From the NCBI GenBank assembly GCA_035527455.1, contig DATLAN010000114.1, forward strand, positions 1 through 33,393: 33,393 nucleotides of DNA. The letters run 5' to 3'. Shown here one piece after another: positions 1-9,421 of this stretch. The first letter of the stretch is position 1. Every line of letters begins with the position of its first letter. The DNA is from DATLAN01 sp035527455 (GTDB lineage Bacteria; Planctomycetota; Planctomycetia; Pirellulales; Thermoguttaceae). The notes below the pieces were generated by a model, which worked only from the letters and a program-made list of their open reading frames with translations, did not search any database and was not told the origin of the DNA. The position numbers and the translations under genes were made by a program.

Positions 1-1064
1 TGCACGATGCGTCCCGGCCGGCCGCAGGAACAGGGGGCGTCGGAGAGCGCGACGATGTCCATGGTATCGTAGCGGAGCATCGGCGTAGCCGTATTCGAGA
101 AGTTCGTGCCCAGGATCCGATATCCCGGGCCGTCCGTGTTGGGGAGGAACTCCACGGCGGCGAAATCTTCGTCCACATGCAGTTGGCCCTGCTCGCACTC
201 GGAGATGTTGCCCACGCCCTCGATCTGGCCGTAATGCTGCCTGGGACGGACCCCGAAGGCCTGTTCGATCAGGTTCGCCTGCTGCGTCAGCAGGGTCTCC
301 GCGCCCATGGTGGCCAGGCGGACCGGATATCCCAGATCGGTCTTGGTGTCGAGCAGGTGGATCGCCAACAGGGTCAGCAGGGAGGGAAAGCCGTGCAGCC
401 ACGGGAGCTGCCGGCGGCGGATTTCCTCGATATAGGCAGGCAGGTTCTCCGAGTTCATGTGGTAGCCGCTGAAGAAGATCTGGCGTCCCGGCAGGTTGTC
501 TCTCCAGAACGGCGGAGATTTCTGCGTCAGCGGGACGACGGATCGCCCTCCGAAAACCCCGTGCCAGGTACCCGGTTCGATCCCGTGCCAGCGTCGGTAT
601 CGCCACCAGACGGCCCATTGCTGCTGGATGGCGTCGAGCGTGGTGGCAAAGCTCAGGCTGCTTCCCGTCGTCCCGCTGGTCCGCACGATCAGGCGTCGCC
701 GCCACGGCACGGCCTTGGAGAGCAGATCCGGGTGGTTGGACTGCACTTCTTCCTTGGTCAGGACGGGGAGTCGTTTCAGGTCGTCCACGGTCCGGATTTG
801 TTCGGGCGTGATGCCGAGGCGGTCGAACAGATTGCGGTAGTACGGCACGGTCTTGGCGCAGTGCCCGACGAACGTGCGCAGTCGCTCATCGCGATAGGCC
901 AGGAGCCGATCTTCGGACCATTTCATTCGTTCTTCGGCCTGTTCAAGATGGCGTCGAAAGCCGGGCCCGAACCGGGTCCGTTGCACGCGCCAGCCGATCC
1001 CGCTGCAGATGGTGTGCTGCATCCAGATCGGCAATCTCTGGTAAACGGCCTCTAAGCGCGACAT
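1..1064 (-). CDS. PaaK/CapK-like adenylate-forming protein, 3' end cut off by window edge
   Basis: The visible 354 residues resemble the phenylacetate-CoA ligase (PaaK) branch of adenylate-forming enzymes, often called CapK when found in capsule clusters. The ATP-binding loop reads IVRTSGTTGSS. A later segment PMLRYDTMDIV precedes PCSCGRPGRIV, the CxCGR signature usual near the end of the adenylating core. The start ATG at 1064 follows AGGAG with 7-nt spacing. The gene continues beyond position 1, so the small C-terminal domain is missing. It is the last visible member of the minus-strand polysaccharide cluster, 102 bp after a glycosyltransferase. In such clusters the family may activate an acyl or amino-acid decoration; the substrate here is unknown. 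Family assignment is firm, role is inferred. Confidence 0.85.
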   Translation of the reverse strand, partial: MSRLEAVYQRLPIWMQHTICSGIGWRVQRTRFGPGFRRHLEQAEERMKWSEDRLLAYRDERLRTFVGHCAKTVPYYRNLFDRLGITPEQIRTVDDLKRLPVLTKEEVQSNHPDLLSKAVPWRRRLIVRTSGTTGSSLSFATTLDAIQQQWAVWWRYRRWHGIEPGTWHGVFGGRSVVPLTQKSPPFWRDNLPGRQIFFSGYHMNSENLPAYIEEIRRRQLPWLHGFPSLLTLLAIHLLDTKTDLGYPVRLATMGAETLLTQQANLIEQAFGVRPRQHYGQIEGVGNISECEQGQLHVDEDFAAVEFLPNTDGPGYRILGTNFSNTATPMLRYDTMDIVALSDAPCSCGRPGRIV

Positions 1065-1166
1065 CAACTCTCCTGCGCAACATCGTGCTACACCCGCTGG
1101 GCATATCCCCCGCAGACGAACTGCCGCGAGATACGCCGGGCTCTGCCGGACAAACTCGGCAACCTA

Positions 1167-2396
1167 TCACCTTCCGTTACCGCGAGCCTTTGCGTTTCGG
1201 TCGACGACGTGTCGATACAGATCGTTGATCTGCCCGACGATCACCGGCCAGGACAGGTTCTGTTCGACGTATCGGCGCCCTCGCCGGCCGAGGGCTTCGC
1301 GATCGCCGTGGAGCAACGTTCGTATCCCCTGGGCAATCGCCCGGGCGTTTCCTTCGACGACGATCCCGCCGCCGCTCTTCTCGACGTGTACGCAACTGCC
1401 CACCTCGGGCGTGACCAGGGCGGGAACGCCGTGGGCCATCGCTTCGATGCACGAGACCCCGAAGTTCTCGTGGGCCGACGGTTGGGCCAGCAGGTTGGCG
1501 ACGGCGAAGGCGCCGGGTTTCAGATCTCCCTCGATAAAACCGCAATAGACCACCGAGGCCTCCAGGTCGTGCTTTCGCACGGCGTCTTGAAGGGCCGGCA
1601 AGTGGCCCGAGTTGCCCCCGCCGACCAGGAGGATCAAGTCCGGGCATTCGCGGCGCAACAGGGCCATCGCCTCGACGATCAACTCGGGCCGCTTGACCGC
1701 GTGGATGCGTCCCAGGCAGAGGATCACGCGGCGGCCGACAATCTGGGGAAACGCGGCGCGAAACGTGCGCGCCGCCTCGACGGGATCGAACACCGGCACG
1801 TCTACGCCGTGGGGAATCACGTGAATGCTCTGCCGCGACACCCAGTGGCTTACTTGATCGGCTTCGAAGTCCGAGGCCGGTTGGATGCCGGCGGCGTACC
1901 GCAGGTTGCGGCACATGAACCACCGCATGAACAGCCGCTTCAGCCAGGCGTACCCCTGGCGCAGCGGAAACACGTCGAGACATCCGTACGGCTCGATGAT
2001 GTAGGGGATGCAGCGGCGGCGGGCCTCGATGGCGGCCATGGTGGTGACGTAGTGAAAAATACTGTGAATGTGAACCACGTCGGGGGCAAGCCGTTCGTCC
2101 GACAACCGCCGGCGAAGCCACCGGTGGCATTGTGGAGAGAACGACAGGGCCCTCCACGGTCGGCGGTGCCCGTACCACTTGCCCATGAAGATCTCGGCGC
2201 CCTGGAAATCCGGGTCCGCGAACATGCTTTTCTCGTATTCGTCCTGGGGTCGGTTGGACGTACGGGCCTGAATCGCCGTGGAGAGCAGAGCGACTTCGCA
2301 GCCGCAGCGGATCTGTTCCCGGATCACGTGGCGGATCACGTGGCCGGGGCCGCCGGTACGCGGATCAAGGCTGTAGGTCACATGAAGCGTTCGCAT
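1167..2396 (-). CDS. GT4-family glycosyltransferase
   Basis: A 409-residue retaining glycosyltransferase of the GT4 (GT-B fold) type. The N-terminal half begins MRTLHVTYSLDPRTGGPGHVI, with the usual glycine-rich acceptor-side loop. The C-terminal nucleotide-sugar domain contains VILCLGRIHAVKRPELIVEA and later AQPSAHENFGVSCIEAMAHGVPALVT, whose E...E pair is the EX7E motif of this family. It is expected to act at the cytoplasmic membrane face, adding one sugar to the lipid-linked repeat unit. It lies 78 bp downstream of the Wzy-like polymerase and 102 bp upstream of the PaaK/CapK-like gene. The start ATG at 2396 has no strong Shine-Dalgarno site. Donor and linkage cannot be read from the sequence. 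Confidence 0.92.
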   Translation of the reverse strand: MRTLHVTYSLDPRTGGPGHVIRHVIREQIRCGCEVALLSTAIQARTSNRPQDEYEKSMFADPDFQGAEIFMGKWYGHRRPWRALSFSPQCHRWLRRRLSDERLAPDVVHIHSIFHYVTTMAAIEARRRCIPYIIEPYGCLDVFPLRQGYAWLKRLFMRWFMCRNLRYAAGIQPASDFEADQVSHWVSRQSIHVIPHGVDVPVFDPVEAARTFRAAFPQIVGRRVILCLGRIHAVKRPELIVEAMALLRRECPDLILLVGGGNSGHLPALQDAVRKHDLEASVVYCGFIEGDLKPGAFAVANLLAQPSAHENFGVSCIEAMAHGVPALVTPEVGSCVHVEKSGGGIVVEGNARAIAQGIRTLLHGDREALGRRGRRYVEQNLSWPVIVGQINDLYRHVVDRNAKARGNGR

Positions 2397-2474
2397 GGTC
2401 TGCCGTTTCGGCGAGGAAGATAGCTGTTGCGAGGATCCGGCACCAATCAGGGTACCGAGACTGTTACGGTTGCA

Positions 2475-3812
2475 CTACGTTGCCGTTTTGGGACGCGCCG
2501 GAGGCAGGCCCCTGAAGAACCGCCGCACGGCCGCCATGTACCTCCAGCGGATCGCGGCGCGTGCCATTTCGGTTCTTACCAACCCGGGAAGACGATCGAT
2601 CATGCCGACGGCGAACCCGAGGAAGAGGGTGTTCGGCATGGATCCGAAAACCATGGCGGAGTCGCTCAGCGCGTCGACCATCAAGGAACCGAGGATGCTT
2701 GCCACCAGAATGGTTTCTCCGGAAACGCCTGGAAAACGACGCATGAACTTGTATGAACGCCAAGCGAAGTAAGCGACCAGAAGAAGACACGCGGACATCA
2801 CGAACACGCCCACCGCCCCGGTCTCCAGCGCGATCTGGAAATAGGTGCTGTGGGCGTTCCATGCCGAATGCGTGCGTTCCGTGCCGATCCAACCTCGTCC
2901 GATCACGGGTGACTCCAGGAACAGGTTCCAGGTCCTCGTCCAACGTTGACCCCGGGTGTCCAAAGTGGAGGTCATTCGGAGCGCCCCGGCCGATTCGCCG
3001 ATGTAGTAGACGGCCACTCCGACCAGGATCGTGGCCATGACGGTGGTCACGAGGAATTGTCGGCCTCGGCGCATCAGTGGTACCGCCTGGATGAAGAACC
3101 CGGCGAGGACCGTGGCGGCCGCGCCTCGGCTCCCCGTCAACACGACGACGCTGCTGAGGACTCCGCAGATCGGCCACGCCGCCCATCGCCACAGGCGAGA
3201 ACGATCGTACACGGCGAGATAGCTCCAGATCAGGATGCCGGTGGCCATCGACATGGCCACGCGAATCGGCAGCAAGCCGGCGACGTCGAGCCGGCCGTAC
3301 CGGAATACTTCCTGCGGGTTTTGGATGGAGTACACGACCACGACGGCCCCCAGAATCGCGGTGAGCACGGCCAGGAACCGGAGCCCACGGCGGAACGTCG
3401 CGATGCTCGGCGTGGAGAGGGCCAAGACCACGCCGGCCAGAACGGTCGCCCCGAAGACGCCGCCCTTGTACATCAATCCGGCGATGGGCGTTTCACCCCA
3501 CATCGCCGAAACGACATAGTAGACGGTAAACACGAGCAAGACCTTTGCCGCCGGCCCGATACGGCCGACTCGATAGAAGGAGATCCCCAGCAATATCATC
3601 AAGATGGTCGTGTACACGCGGGCGAACTTCGCCGGGGAGCTGATCGCCGCGGGAATTCCCATGGCTCCGGAAACCGGGGAAAACAGGAGGAACGCCCCCG
3701 CCATCAAGAACATCGCATGGATCTTCCGCGCGCCGAGGGCCAAGGCGACGTGCCCTGCAACGACGCAGACGACCAACCAGACGATCAGGGCACCGGTCCA
3801 CTGAATATTCAT
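2475..3812 (-). CDS. Wzy-like O-antigen/EPS polymerase or ligase (multi-span membrane protein)
   Basis: A 445-residue, strongly hydrophobic protein with about ten predicted membrane helices. A large extra-membrane segment holds TRGQRWTRTWNLFLESPVIGRGW and WNAHSTYFQIALETGAVGV. The G-x-G ... H-N/S ... E-x-G-x-x-G arrangement is characteristic of the O-antigen ligase/polymerase (Wzy_C, RfaL/EpsE-like) superfamily. The start ATG at 3812 overlaps the upstream FkbM stop in an ATGA junction, so the two are probably translationally coupled; GGGAG lies 10 nt upstream. Expected role: polymerising flipped repeat units on the outer face of the membrane. A ligase role cannot be excluded from sequence alone. 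Confidence 0.85.
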   Translation of the reverse strand: MNIQWTGALIVWLVVCVVAGHVALALGARKIHAMFLMAGAFLLFSPVSGAMGIPAAISSPAKFARVYTTILMILLGISFYRVGRIGPAAKVLLVFTVYYVVSAMWGETPIAGLMYKGGVFGATVLAGVVLALSTPSIATFRRGLRFLAVLTAILGAVVVVYSIQNPQEVFRYGRLDVAGLLPIRVAMSMATGILIWSYLAVYDRSRLWRWAAWPICGVLSSVVVLTGSRGAAATVLAGFFIQAVPLMRRGRQFLVTTVMATILVGVAVYYIGESAGALRMTSTLDTRGQRWTRTWNLFLESPVIGRGWIGTERTHSAWNAHSTYFQIALETGAVGVFVMSACLLLVAYFAWRSYKFMRRFPGVSGETILVASILGSLMVDALSDSAMVFGSMPNTLFLGFAVGMIDRLPGLVRTEMARAAIRWRYMAAVRRFFRGLPPARPKTAT

Positions 3813-4717
3813 CCGACGTTCTCCCGGATTGAGGAAGCGATCAACTTTTCTTCCGTAATGAACAGGTAGTTCGCCTCCTTGTAGGTGGGATCTCCGACAA
3901 TCTTCTGCTTCTCCACCAGACCTTCGCCGGAGATCCAGAAGTACTTGAATCCCAGGCCGTCCATCACGGCGTGCAATTGCGACTCCGTTCGGCCCGGCAA
4001 GACCTCGCAGATGATCGCCGGCTTGTCTCGTTCTATCGTTTTCCTGCCACCTTCCAAGACCAGGTGTTCGGTGGCCTCGGTGTCTATTTTCAGCAAATCG
4101 ACCCTGGGGATCTCGTGCTGGGCGACGAAGGAATCGATGGTTCGTGCCTCGACGCGCAGGGCTTCCGTGTTCGCCACGAATCCTTTCAAGGTGGAAGCCG
4201 AGGAAGGGAGAGTTTTCGGAGGAACGTAGAGTTCGATTTCCCCGTCGTAGTTCGTCAGCGCAGCGCGGTGCAATTCTACGTTGGTCAGTCGATTGATTTC
4301 CACGTTCCTTTCGAAATAGCCGCAGACCCTCGGGACCGGTTCGAACGCGTACACTTTGCTCCGGGGATTGGCAATCCCCGCAATCAGCGTGTAGATTCCC
4401 GTGTTCGCCCCGACGTCGAAGATGACTTCCGAGGACTTCACGAGTTCGAGGAACAGCCGCAGGGCGCTGGCCTCGAAACCCTGCATTCCGCCCCAGAAGA
4501 CCATCGTGGCGACGGGATCGTTTCCGTCGGATTCCAAGACCACTTCTTTGGAATCGGGCAGGCGCAATCGCGTTTGGCCGACGTAGGGGATCTTCTGAAG
4601 CACACGCTGCGGCAGGATCGGCGAGCACAGTCTTGCGGCCGGTATCAACGCCGCGTTGAACGCCTTGACGCAGAGCAGGCTCTTGATCCCTTGTTTGAGG
4701 CGGGTCTTCATATTCAC
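3809..4717 (-). CDS. FkbM-family SAM-dependent methyltransferase
   Basis: A 302-residue Rossmann-fold methyltransferase. The SAM-binding motif I reads EVIFDVGANTGIYTLIAG, followed by VYAFEPVPRVCGYFERNVEINRL (acidic ribose-binding position in FEP). Then come VDLLKIDTEATEHLVLEGG and a C-terminal KYFWIS segment, all typical of the FkbM family, which often O-methylates sugars in polysaccharide clusters. GTG at 4717 is preferred because an AAGG site sits 7 nt upstream and the GTG overlaps the preceding stop as GTGA; ATG at 4711, two codons downstream, is the alternative. The 3' end overlaps the polymerase start by four bases. The methylated position is unknown. Confidence 0.92.
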   Translation of the reverse strand: MNMKTRLKQGIKSLLCVKAFNAALIPAARLCSPILPQRVLQKIPYVGQTRLRLPDSKEVVLESDGNDPVATMVFWGGMQGFEASALRLFLELVKSSEVIFDVGANTGIYTLIAGIANPRSKVYAFEPVPRVCGYFERNVEINRLTNVELHRAALTNYDGEIELYVPPKTLPSSASTLKGFVANTEALRVEARTIDSFVAQHEIPRVDLLKIDTEATEHLVLEGGRKTIERDKPAIICEVLPGRTESQLHAVMDGLGFKYFWISGEGLVEKQKIVGDPTYKEANYLFITEEKLIASSIRENVG

Positions 4718-6084
4718 GGCATAACCTTTTTCTTCCCGTTGGACGTCAAGGAATCCAACAGTTCTGCAAGCTGCCTGGTCAATTCTCGACGTTCGAACTG
4801 CATCACGTACTGCTGATCTTGAGTTGTGCTGAGCGTCCCCGCCATTTTCTTCTTCACCAGTTTCCCGAGCAGCGACTTGATCCCGTCCACGTCGCGCGGA
4901 TCGACGCACCAGCCGGCGCGAGCCCGATCGAGCACGTCGCGAAGATCTCCCTCCGGCACGGTCGCGAGGATGGGTCTTTTCGTGCCCAGGTATTCGAAAA
5001 TCTTGCCGGAGAGATTGTAGCTGCGCTGCCCATCCGGTGGGGATTGCATGGGCATGAACAGTACGTCGGAGTCGGAGAGCAAGCGGATGCTCTCGTTGTG
5101 GGGAATGTAGCCCTTGAACGAAACGACGCCCTGAAGGTCGAGTTCTTCGACCACCTGCCAATTGCTCTGGCCGAACTTCCCGGCAAACGTGAGGCTGATC
5201 TGTCCGGCCAGGTCCGGACTCTCGTCGAGCAACGCGCGAAGCGCGTGCAAGAGGTAGTAGGGAGAGCCGGTCGAGTAGTCGGTAAGTTCGTTCCTATAGC
5301 AGAAGAACTTCGACAGGATCCCCAAGCGTGCGCCACGTTGGCGGCTGTCGTGCCCGGTCAGGACGCCCGCAAAGCCGATCCGCAACGGGCCCTTGCCGGG
5401 GGCTTCTCGTTCCGGCGGTAAGTCCTGGAGATCGAAACCGTTGTAGATGACGTGGGTCTTGCCTTCGCACTCCGGAAACTTGCGGACGAGGCGTTCCTTC
5501 ATCGTCGGGGTGACCACCACCACGGCGTCCGCCTCGCTCAACACCCGACGCTCCTGACGAGACTCCCACCAGTAGTGCAAACGCGTCGGCCAGACCGATC
5601 GGGCGCAAGTCGTCCACGGATCGCGGTAGTCCACGATCAGCGGCACACCCAGGAGTTTCTTCAATTTCAGTCCCAACAGGGCATCGCTCATGGGTAGCAT
5701 CGTGGCATAAATCGCGCTGATCGGATATTCTTCTGCAATCTTCGACGCCATTCGCCTTGCCGCGGGCAACCACGACAGCACATTCTGGTCGGGTCGGAGT
5801 ACCAGCCAAAGCAGCACCTCCAAGCCCATTTTCAGCGGCAACTGCACCAGAAAACGCTCGAAACCGGCGCAGCGGAAAACTTTCGTGTCCCGAACGTCCG
5901 CCAGCAAAGATGGATCGAGCTTGTGTCGAATATCTTTCTCCTGTCCGGTCAACACCAGCGGCCGGTAGCCGAAATCCGGAAGATACTTGCAGAACTTCGC
6001 GGCCCGCTGCACGCCGTGCTCGCCACCGGGTGGAAACCAGTAGGCGGCAAAGAGGACATTCTTCAACGTCGTGGAGTCTGGCAT
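4714..6084 (-). CDS. GT4-like glycosyltransferase
   Basis: A 456-residue GT-B glycosyltransferase. The N-terminal part, VLFAAYWFPPGGEHGVQRAAK, is typical of the WbuB-like/GT4 subgroup found in capsule loci. Later come VPLIVDYRDPWTT and VVVTPTMKERLVRKFPE, then VIYNGFD, and a C-terminal donor domain with LRIGFAGVLTGH, VSFKGYIPHNESIRLLSDSDVLFM and YNLSGKIFEYLGTKRPILA. ATG at 6084 is chosen over upstream in-frame starts because the preceding residues look non-coding. It overlaps the FkbM gene by four bases. Function: transfer of a sugar to the growing lipid-linked repeat unit, identity unknown. Confidence 0.92.
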   Translation of the reverse strand: MPDSTTLKNVLFAAYWFPPGGEHGVQRAAKFCKYLPDFGYRPLVLTGQEKDIRHKLDPSLLADVRDTKVFRCAGFERFLVQLPLKMGLEVLLWLVLRPDQNVLSWLPAARRMASKIAEEYPISAIYATMLPMSDALLGLKLKKLLGVPLIVDYRDPWTTCARSVWPTRLHYWWESRQERRVLSEADAVVVVTPTMKERLVRKFPECEGKTHVIYNGFDLQDLPPEREAPGKGPLRIGFAGVLTGHDSRQRGARLGILSKFFCYRNELTDYSTGSPYYLLHALRALLDESPDLAGQISLTFAGKFGQSNWQVVEELDLQGVVSFKGYIPHNESIRLLSDSDVLFMPMQSPPDGQRSYNLSGKIFEYLGTKRPILATVPEGDLRDVLDRARAGWCVDPRDVDGIKSLLGKLVKKKMAGTLSTTQDQQYVMQFERRELTRQLAELLDSLTSNGKKKVMP

Positions 6085-6337
6085 CAAACGTTTTCCGGTC
6101 CCTTCCGGCTCCGATACTTCGCCGTCCCTGTAAATTCTGCAAATGGGGTGCCGCCGACCGGACGAGGAAGGCAGAGCGTCGGATTGTGCGAGTAGTGCCG
6201 CTGATGCCGGTGCGCACGGGCCGTCCCGCCCGCCGCGCCGTGCCGAACCATAGTGGCGGTTGTTGACTTCCGGCAACACGCAGTTGAGTTCTTCAGTCGG
6301 CCCAACGAGGAGGGCATGCGGGGAAGAGTTGTGACGA

Positions 6338-8515
6338 TCACCGGGGAGCCCGATCCGGCGGAATGCAGTAGGCCTCGAATTCGATCACGTGCACCTCATT
6401 GGTCTTGTTCTGCCAAAACCACAGCAACTTGACCGCCTTCACCTTGCGCTCGGGAAAAGGGATATCCTGCCGATTCGTCCACACCCCGACGCTGCGATCG
6501 GCCAAGGGGGCGAACTTCTGGCCGTCCGGAGAGGCAAAGACGGCATAGCGATACAAACGGTCCCCGGTCTGATTCCACAAGTGAATCCGAATTTCCCGCA
6601 GCGGGTAGGGTTTGTCGAAAGTGATGGTCCATTCGGCCGGACACTTGACCCAGGCGAACCCGCCGTGTTCTGTGGCCTCCAGCCTGCCGTCGAGCAGGAA
6701 CTCCGCCCGGTTGATCGTACCGGTGACCTTGGTGCCGTTGCTGGCCAAGGCCACGTTTCCCGACGGCCGGTCCTCGGCGACTCCCGGGGTCGCCTCCGGT
6801 TCGAGTTCTCGGAGCCGGTTCTGGACTTCTTTCTTGGCCAGGCCGTCCAGCCCCGACTCGGCCCATCGGTACCAGTACACGACCCGCGTGCGCATGGCCT
6901 GACCCTGCGGTCCTCTCTCGTTTTGGGCCAGGCTCCACCAGGCGTCGCCCAACGCCTTCTGCTGCGTCGGGTCGTCCGAGCCGGCCGCGTCGCGCTTGGC
7001 CAAGACGGCCAGTTCGGCGTCGGCGCCCTTGGCCAGCAAAGGCAGGCCCTTGGCCCAGTGATCCACGCTGAAACAGTACCAGCGTCCCGCCGTCTCGTTG
7101 GCGTCCGCGTCGTCGGGATTCTCGGCCAGCAGGGCCAACGCGGGGGCGACGTCATTGTCGAAATTCAACTTCAGGCGTCGGACCTCTTTGCTGCGTTCCA
7201 TCACCCCGGCGGCCAACCCCCGACGAACGGAGAGATCCCGTTCCTTCTCGACGGCGTCGGTGGCCGCGCCGACCAAATCGAGCGCAAGTCGGAAGTCGTC
7301 GGCTCGCAGCGCCTCGTCGACCAGCCGCAACGCGGTATCCACGATCTGCCCGCTCTCGGCCTTGGTCGGCTGTCCGGGACGGATCGACTCGACGACCGCC
7401 TTGACGCCATGGGTCCTTACGCCGAGCGCGTTCAGTTCGTATTGCCCGCACATTTGGTCGGCGATCTCCAACGACTTGGCCAGATCGCCCGCTTCGGTCG
7501 CCAGCCCGAAGGCAAGCTTCAGCAGGACAAAACGGTTGGTCGGGGTGGTCGTGGTCTCGGCGGCCTGTGCCGAGAGGTCCTCCACCAGGTCGAGCTTCCC
7601 GTCGGGGGTCGTGGCCGCGGCGAATTCGTTCTTGTAGATCTCCCGAATCCGCTTTTCGGCCTCTTGCTGTGCTTCCATTTCGGGAATGGGCAGCCTTCTC
7701 GCGGGATTCGGCTCTTCAACCGTCGCGTTGCCCGACTGCGTGTGGCCGGAATCCGGCGGGTTGAGCAGGTCGGACAACAAGCGGTCCGGATCGCTTGCGG
7801 GCGGATCGACCGGAGCGACCGGCGGTTCCACGGGTGGATCCATTGGTGGCCCAATCGGCGGACCAATCGGCGGATCGACGGGAGGCTCTGCCGGCGGGAC
7901 GATGACCCGCTCATCTTGCGTCTTTTCCGGGAGGGAAACGTCGCCCGGCCCCTCCTCCGCGGACGACTTCGACAGCGCGGATGGCTCGGCCGAGGCATCG
8001 TTGCCGCGGGTCAGCAGGAACACCAACAGTCCGACCACAAGCACGCCGGCGGCGGCGAGGATGAGGTAGAACTGCTGCGGGCTTCCCTTTCGGGCGCGGT
8101 GGGACACGGACGTGCCGGCGGCCGAGGTGTCGATTTGCGGGATCGGAGCCAGAGGAGGAATCTCCGAATCGGGCCTGGATTCTCGCCTGGGAGGACCCGG
8201 CGGGGCGGCCTTCGGCGGTCGCTTTTTTGTCTCTTTCAATTGGTGCCGCAACTGCCGGTCATACTGCTCCTTTTTTTCCGCGTTCAACAGGCAGACCTTC
8301 GCGGCGGCGATCTCGTTGAGGATGTGCTGAGATTCGGCCGAGTGCTTGCCGGACTGGAAGTTCTTGATCAGGGCCATCCGGCCGTCCACGGCGGTGGAAA
8401 TGACGTCCGGGTCCGACTCGAACGCTTCGATTCCCAACAGCCGGTAATGATGAGGCGGCTGGTCCTGCGGGGGGACGCCAAGCCACTTGCGGTATGGGTC
8501 GAAAGGGTCCTTCAT
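6338..8515 (-). CDS. Planctomycetal membrane protein: N-terminal J-like module, one TM, Pro-rich spacer, discoidin-like C-terminus
   Basis: A 725-residue protein without a recognised catalytic domain. Residues 1-95 (YRKWLGVPPQDQPPHHYRLLG, then ILNEIAAAKVCLLN and QYDRQLR) match an N-terminal module common in planctomycetal proteins and reminiscent of a degenerate J domain; the HPD motif is absent. A single membrane helix spans about 148-169. Residues 205-243 form a proline-rich spacer with PPIGPP/PPVEPP units. A helical, TPR-like stretch follows to about 570, and the last 140 residues look like an F5/8 type C (discoidin, galactose-binding) fold: FLLDGR, WTITFDKPYPLREIRIHLWN, YAVFASPDGQKF, VKAVKLLWF. 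Predicted topology is an N-terminus in the cytoplasm and a carbohydrate-binding-like end outside. Its place inside the polysaccharide cluster suggests a role in capturing or sensing the polymer; this is inference. Confidence 0.8.
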   Translation of the reverse strand: MKDPFDPYRKWLGVPPQDQPPHHYRLLGIEAFESDPDVISTAVDGRMALIKNFQSGKHSAESQHILNEIAAAKVCLLNAEKKEQYDRQLRHQLKETKKRPPKAAPPGPPRRESRPDSEIPPLAPIPQIDTSAAGTSVSHRARKGSPQQFYLILAAAGVLVVGLLVFLLTRGNDASAEPSALSKSSAEEGPGDVSLPEKTQDERVIVPPAEPPVDPPIGPPIGPPMDPPVEPPVAPVDPPASDPDRLLSDLLNPPDSGHTQSGNATVEEPNPARRLPIPEMEAQQEAEKRIREIYKNEFAAATTPDGKLDLVEDLSAQAAETTTTPTNRFVLLKLAFGLATEAGDLAKSLEIADQMCGQYELNALGVRTHGVKAVVESIRPGQPTKAESGQIVDTALRLVDEALRADDFRLALDLVGAATDAVEKERDLSVRRGLAAGVMERSKEVRRLKLNFDNDVAPALALLAENPDDADANETAGRWYCFSVDHWAKGLPLLAKGADAELAVLAKRDAAGSDDPTQQKALGDAWWSLAQNERGPQGQAMRTRVVYWYRWAESGLDGLAKKEVQNRLRELEPEATPGVAEDRPSGNVALASNGTKVTGTINRAEFLLDGRLEATEHGGFAWVKCPAEWTITFDKPYPLREIRIHLWNQTGDRLYRYAVFASPDGQKFAPLADRSVGVWTNRQDIPFPERKVKAVKLLWFWQNKTNEVHVIEFEAYCIPPDRAPR

Positions 8516-8654
8516 CGATATCTACGCCACTCGAGACGTCCTCCAACCACCCTCCTTGAAAAGAATTCCTACGATGCAATCCATTATCCCCAAAACGGTC
8601 GCTGGAGCAAGAGAGAGGTCGGCCCTGGGGGCCTTGCCCATCTCCGGGTTGCCC

Positions 8655-9347
8655 TTATTTTTTGACTCCTTCGAAAACGTAAAGGATCTGGCCTTCCTGG
8701 GTAATCTGGTTTGCCAAGATCGCATCGACCCGAAACCGGTCAAACATGATGCCATACCTTTCGCGCACCTCCTCGCAACTCGAGAAAACTCTCACGTGCG
8801 CCTTATCGGGGTAGTTGGGCGCGCTGGCATAGAGGGTTGCGCCCGGTCTGATTCGCTGTAGAATCTGGATGTCTTGCTCCACATGTTCGAGGACTTCGAG
8901 ACAAAGCACCGCATCGTAGTCGACCCTGTCGTAGAGATCAGTGCTCAGAGCGTCGGCAGCGGTGAAAACAAACGTCGGACAAATGGATTTTGCCATCTCA
9001 ACAGACTGTTTGCTGAAGTCAAAACCGTGATATTGCTTCAGCCCCCGATCTTGCAGGCACTCTGCAACTTGGCCGGGACCGCAACCGATATCCAGCACGG
9101 AACGAACGCCTGCACGCAAAAGGCGATCAGCAACTACGCACCAAAGAGGATAGTAGCGGCTGGCGGAATAATGTCGTCCATAATGATCACAAACACGATA
9201 AACTCGATCGTAGTAAGCGCTGTCGCGCTCGCTGGGCTCGGGAGGTTGCCGGACTTTCGCTTTGAGGTTTTCCACGAAAGAGCGGGCAGATTCCAGGAGA
9301 ATCGGCGGAGTCACGCGCTTCACGACCTTCTTCAACATAGATGCCAT
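8655..9347 (-). CDS. Class I SAM-dependent methyltransferase
   Basis: A 230-residue methyltransferase of the Methyltransf_11/UbiG-like group. Motif I is SVLDIGCGPGQVAECL, followed by YHGFDFSKQSVEMAK (acidic ribose-binding residue), FTAADAL and YDAVLCLEVLEHVEQDIQILQRI. The N-terminal 60 residues are basic and helical. ATG at 9347 is taken as the start because the family-like sequence begins shortly after it; no strong ribosome-binding site is seen. It lies 74 bp downstream of the flippase gene, in the same direction. It probably methylates a sugar of the repeat unit, but lipid or small-molecule substrates are possible. Confidence 0.88.
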   Translation of the reverse strand: MASMLKKVVKRVTPPILLESARSFVENLKAKVRQPPEPSERDSAYYDRVYRVCDHYGRHYSASRYYPLWCVVADRLLRAGVRSVLDIGCGPGQVAECLQDRGLKQYHGFDFSKQSVEMAKSICPTFVFTAADALSTDLYDRVDYDAVLCLEVLEHVEQDIQILQRIRPGATLYASAPNYPDKAHVRVFSSCEEVRERYGIMFDRFRVDAILANQITQEGQILYVFEGVKK

Positions 9348-9421
9348 CGGTTTTCTTTCACTGCGTCCGGTTTTTTCCAAGTCCGAAAACGCTTCGCTCC
9401 GCAGCCATCCTTGGAAGTGTT

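Noticed and set aside
6389..8665. A 758-codon plus-strand reading frame opposite the discoidin-like protein gene
   Set aside because: It is the antisense shadow of a GC-rich gene; the minus-strand product has recognisable domains, the plus-strand product does not.
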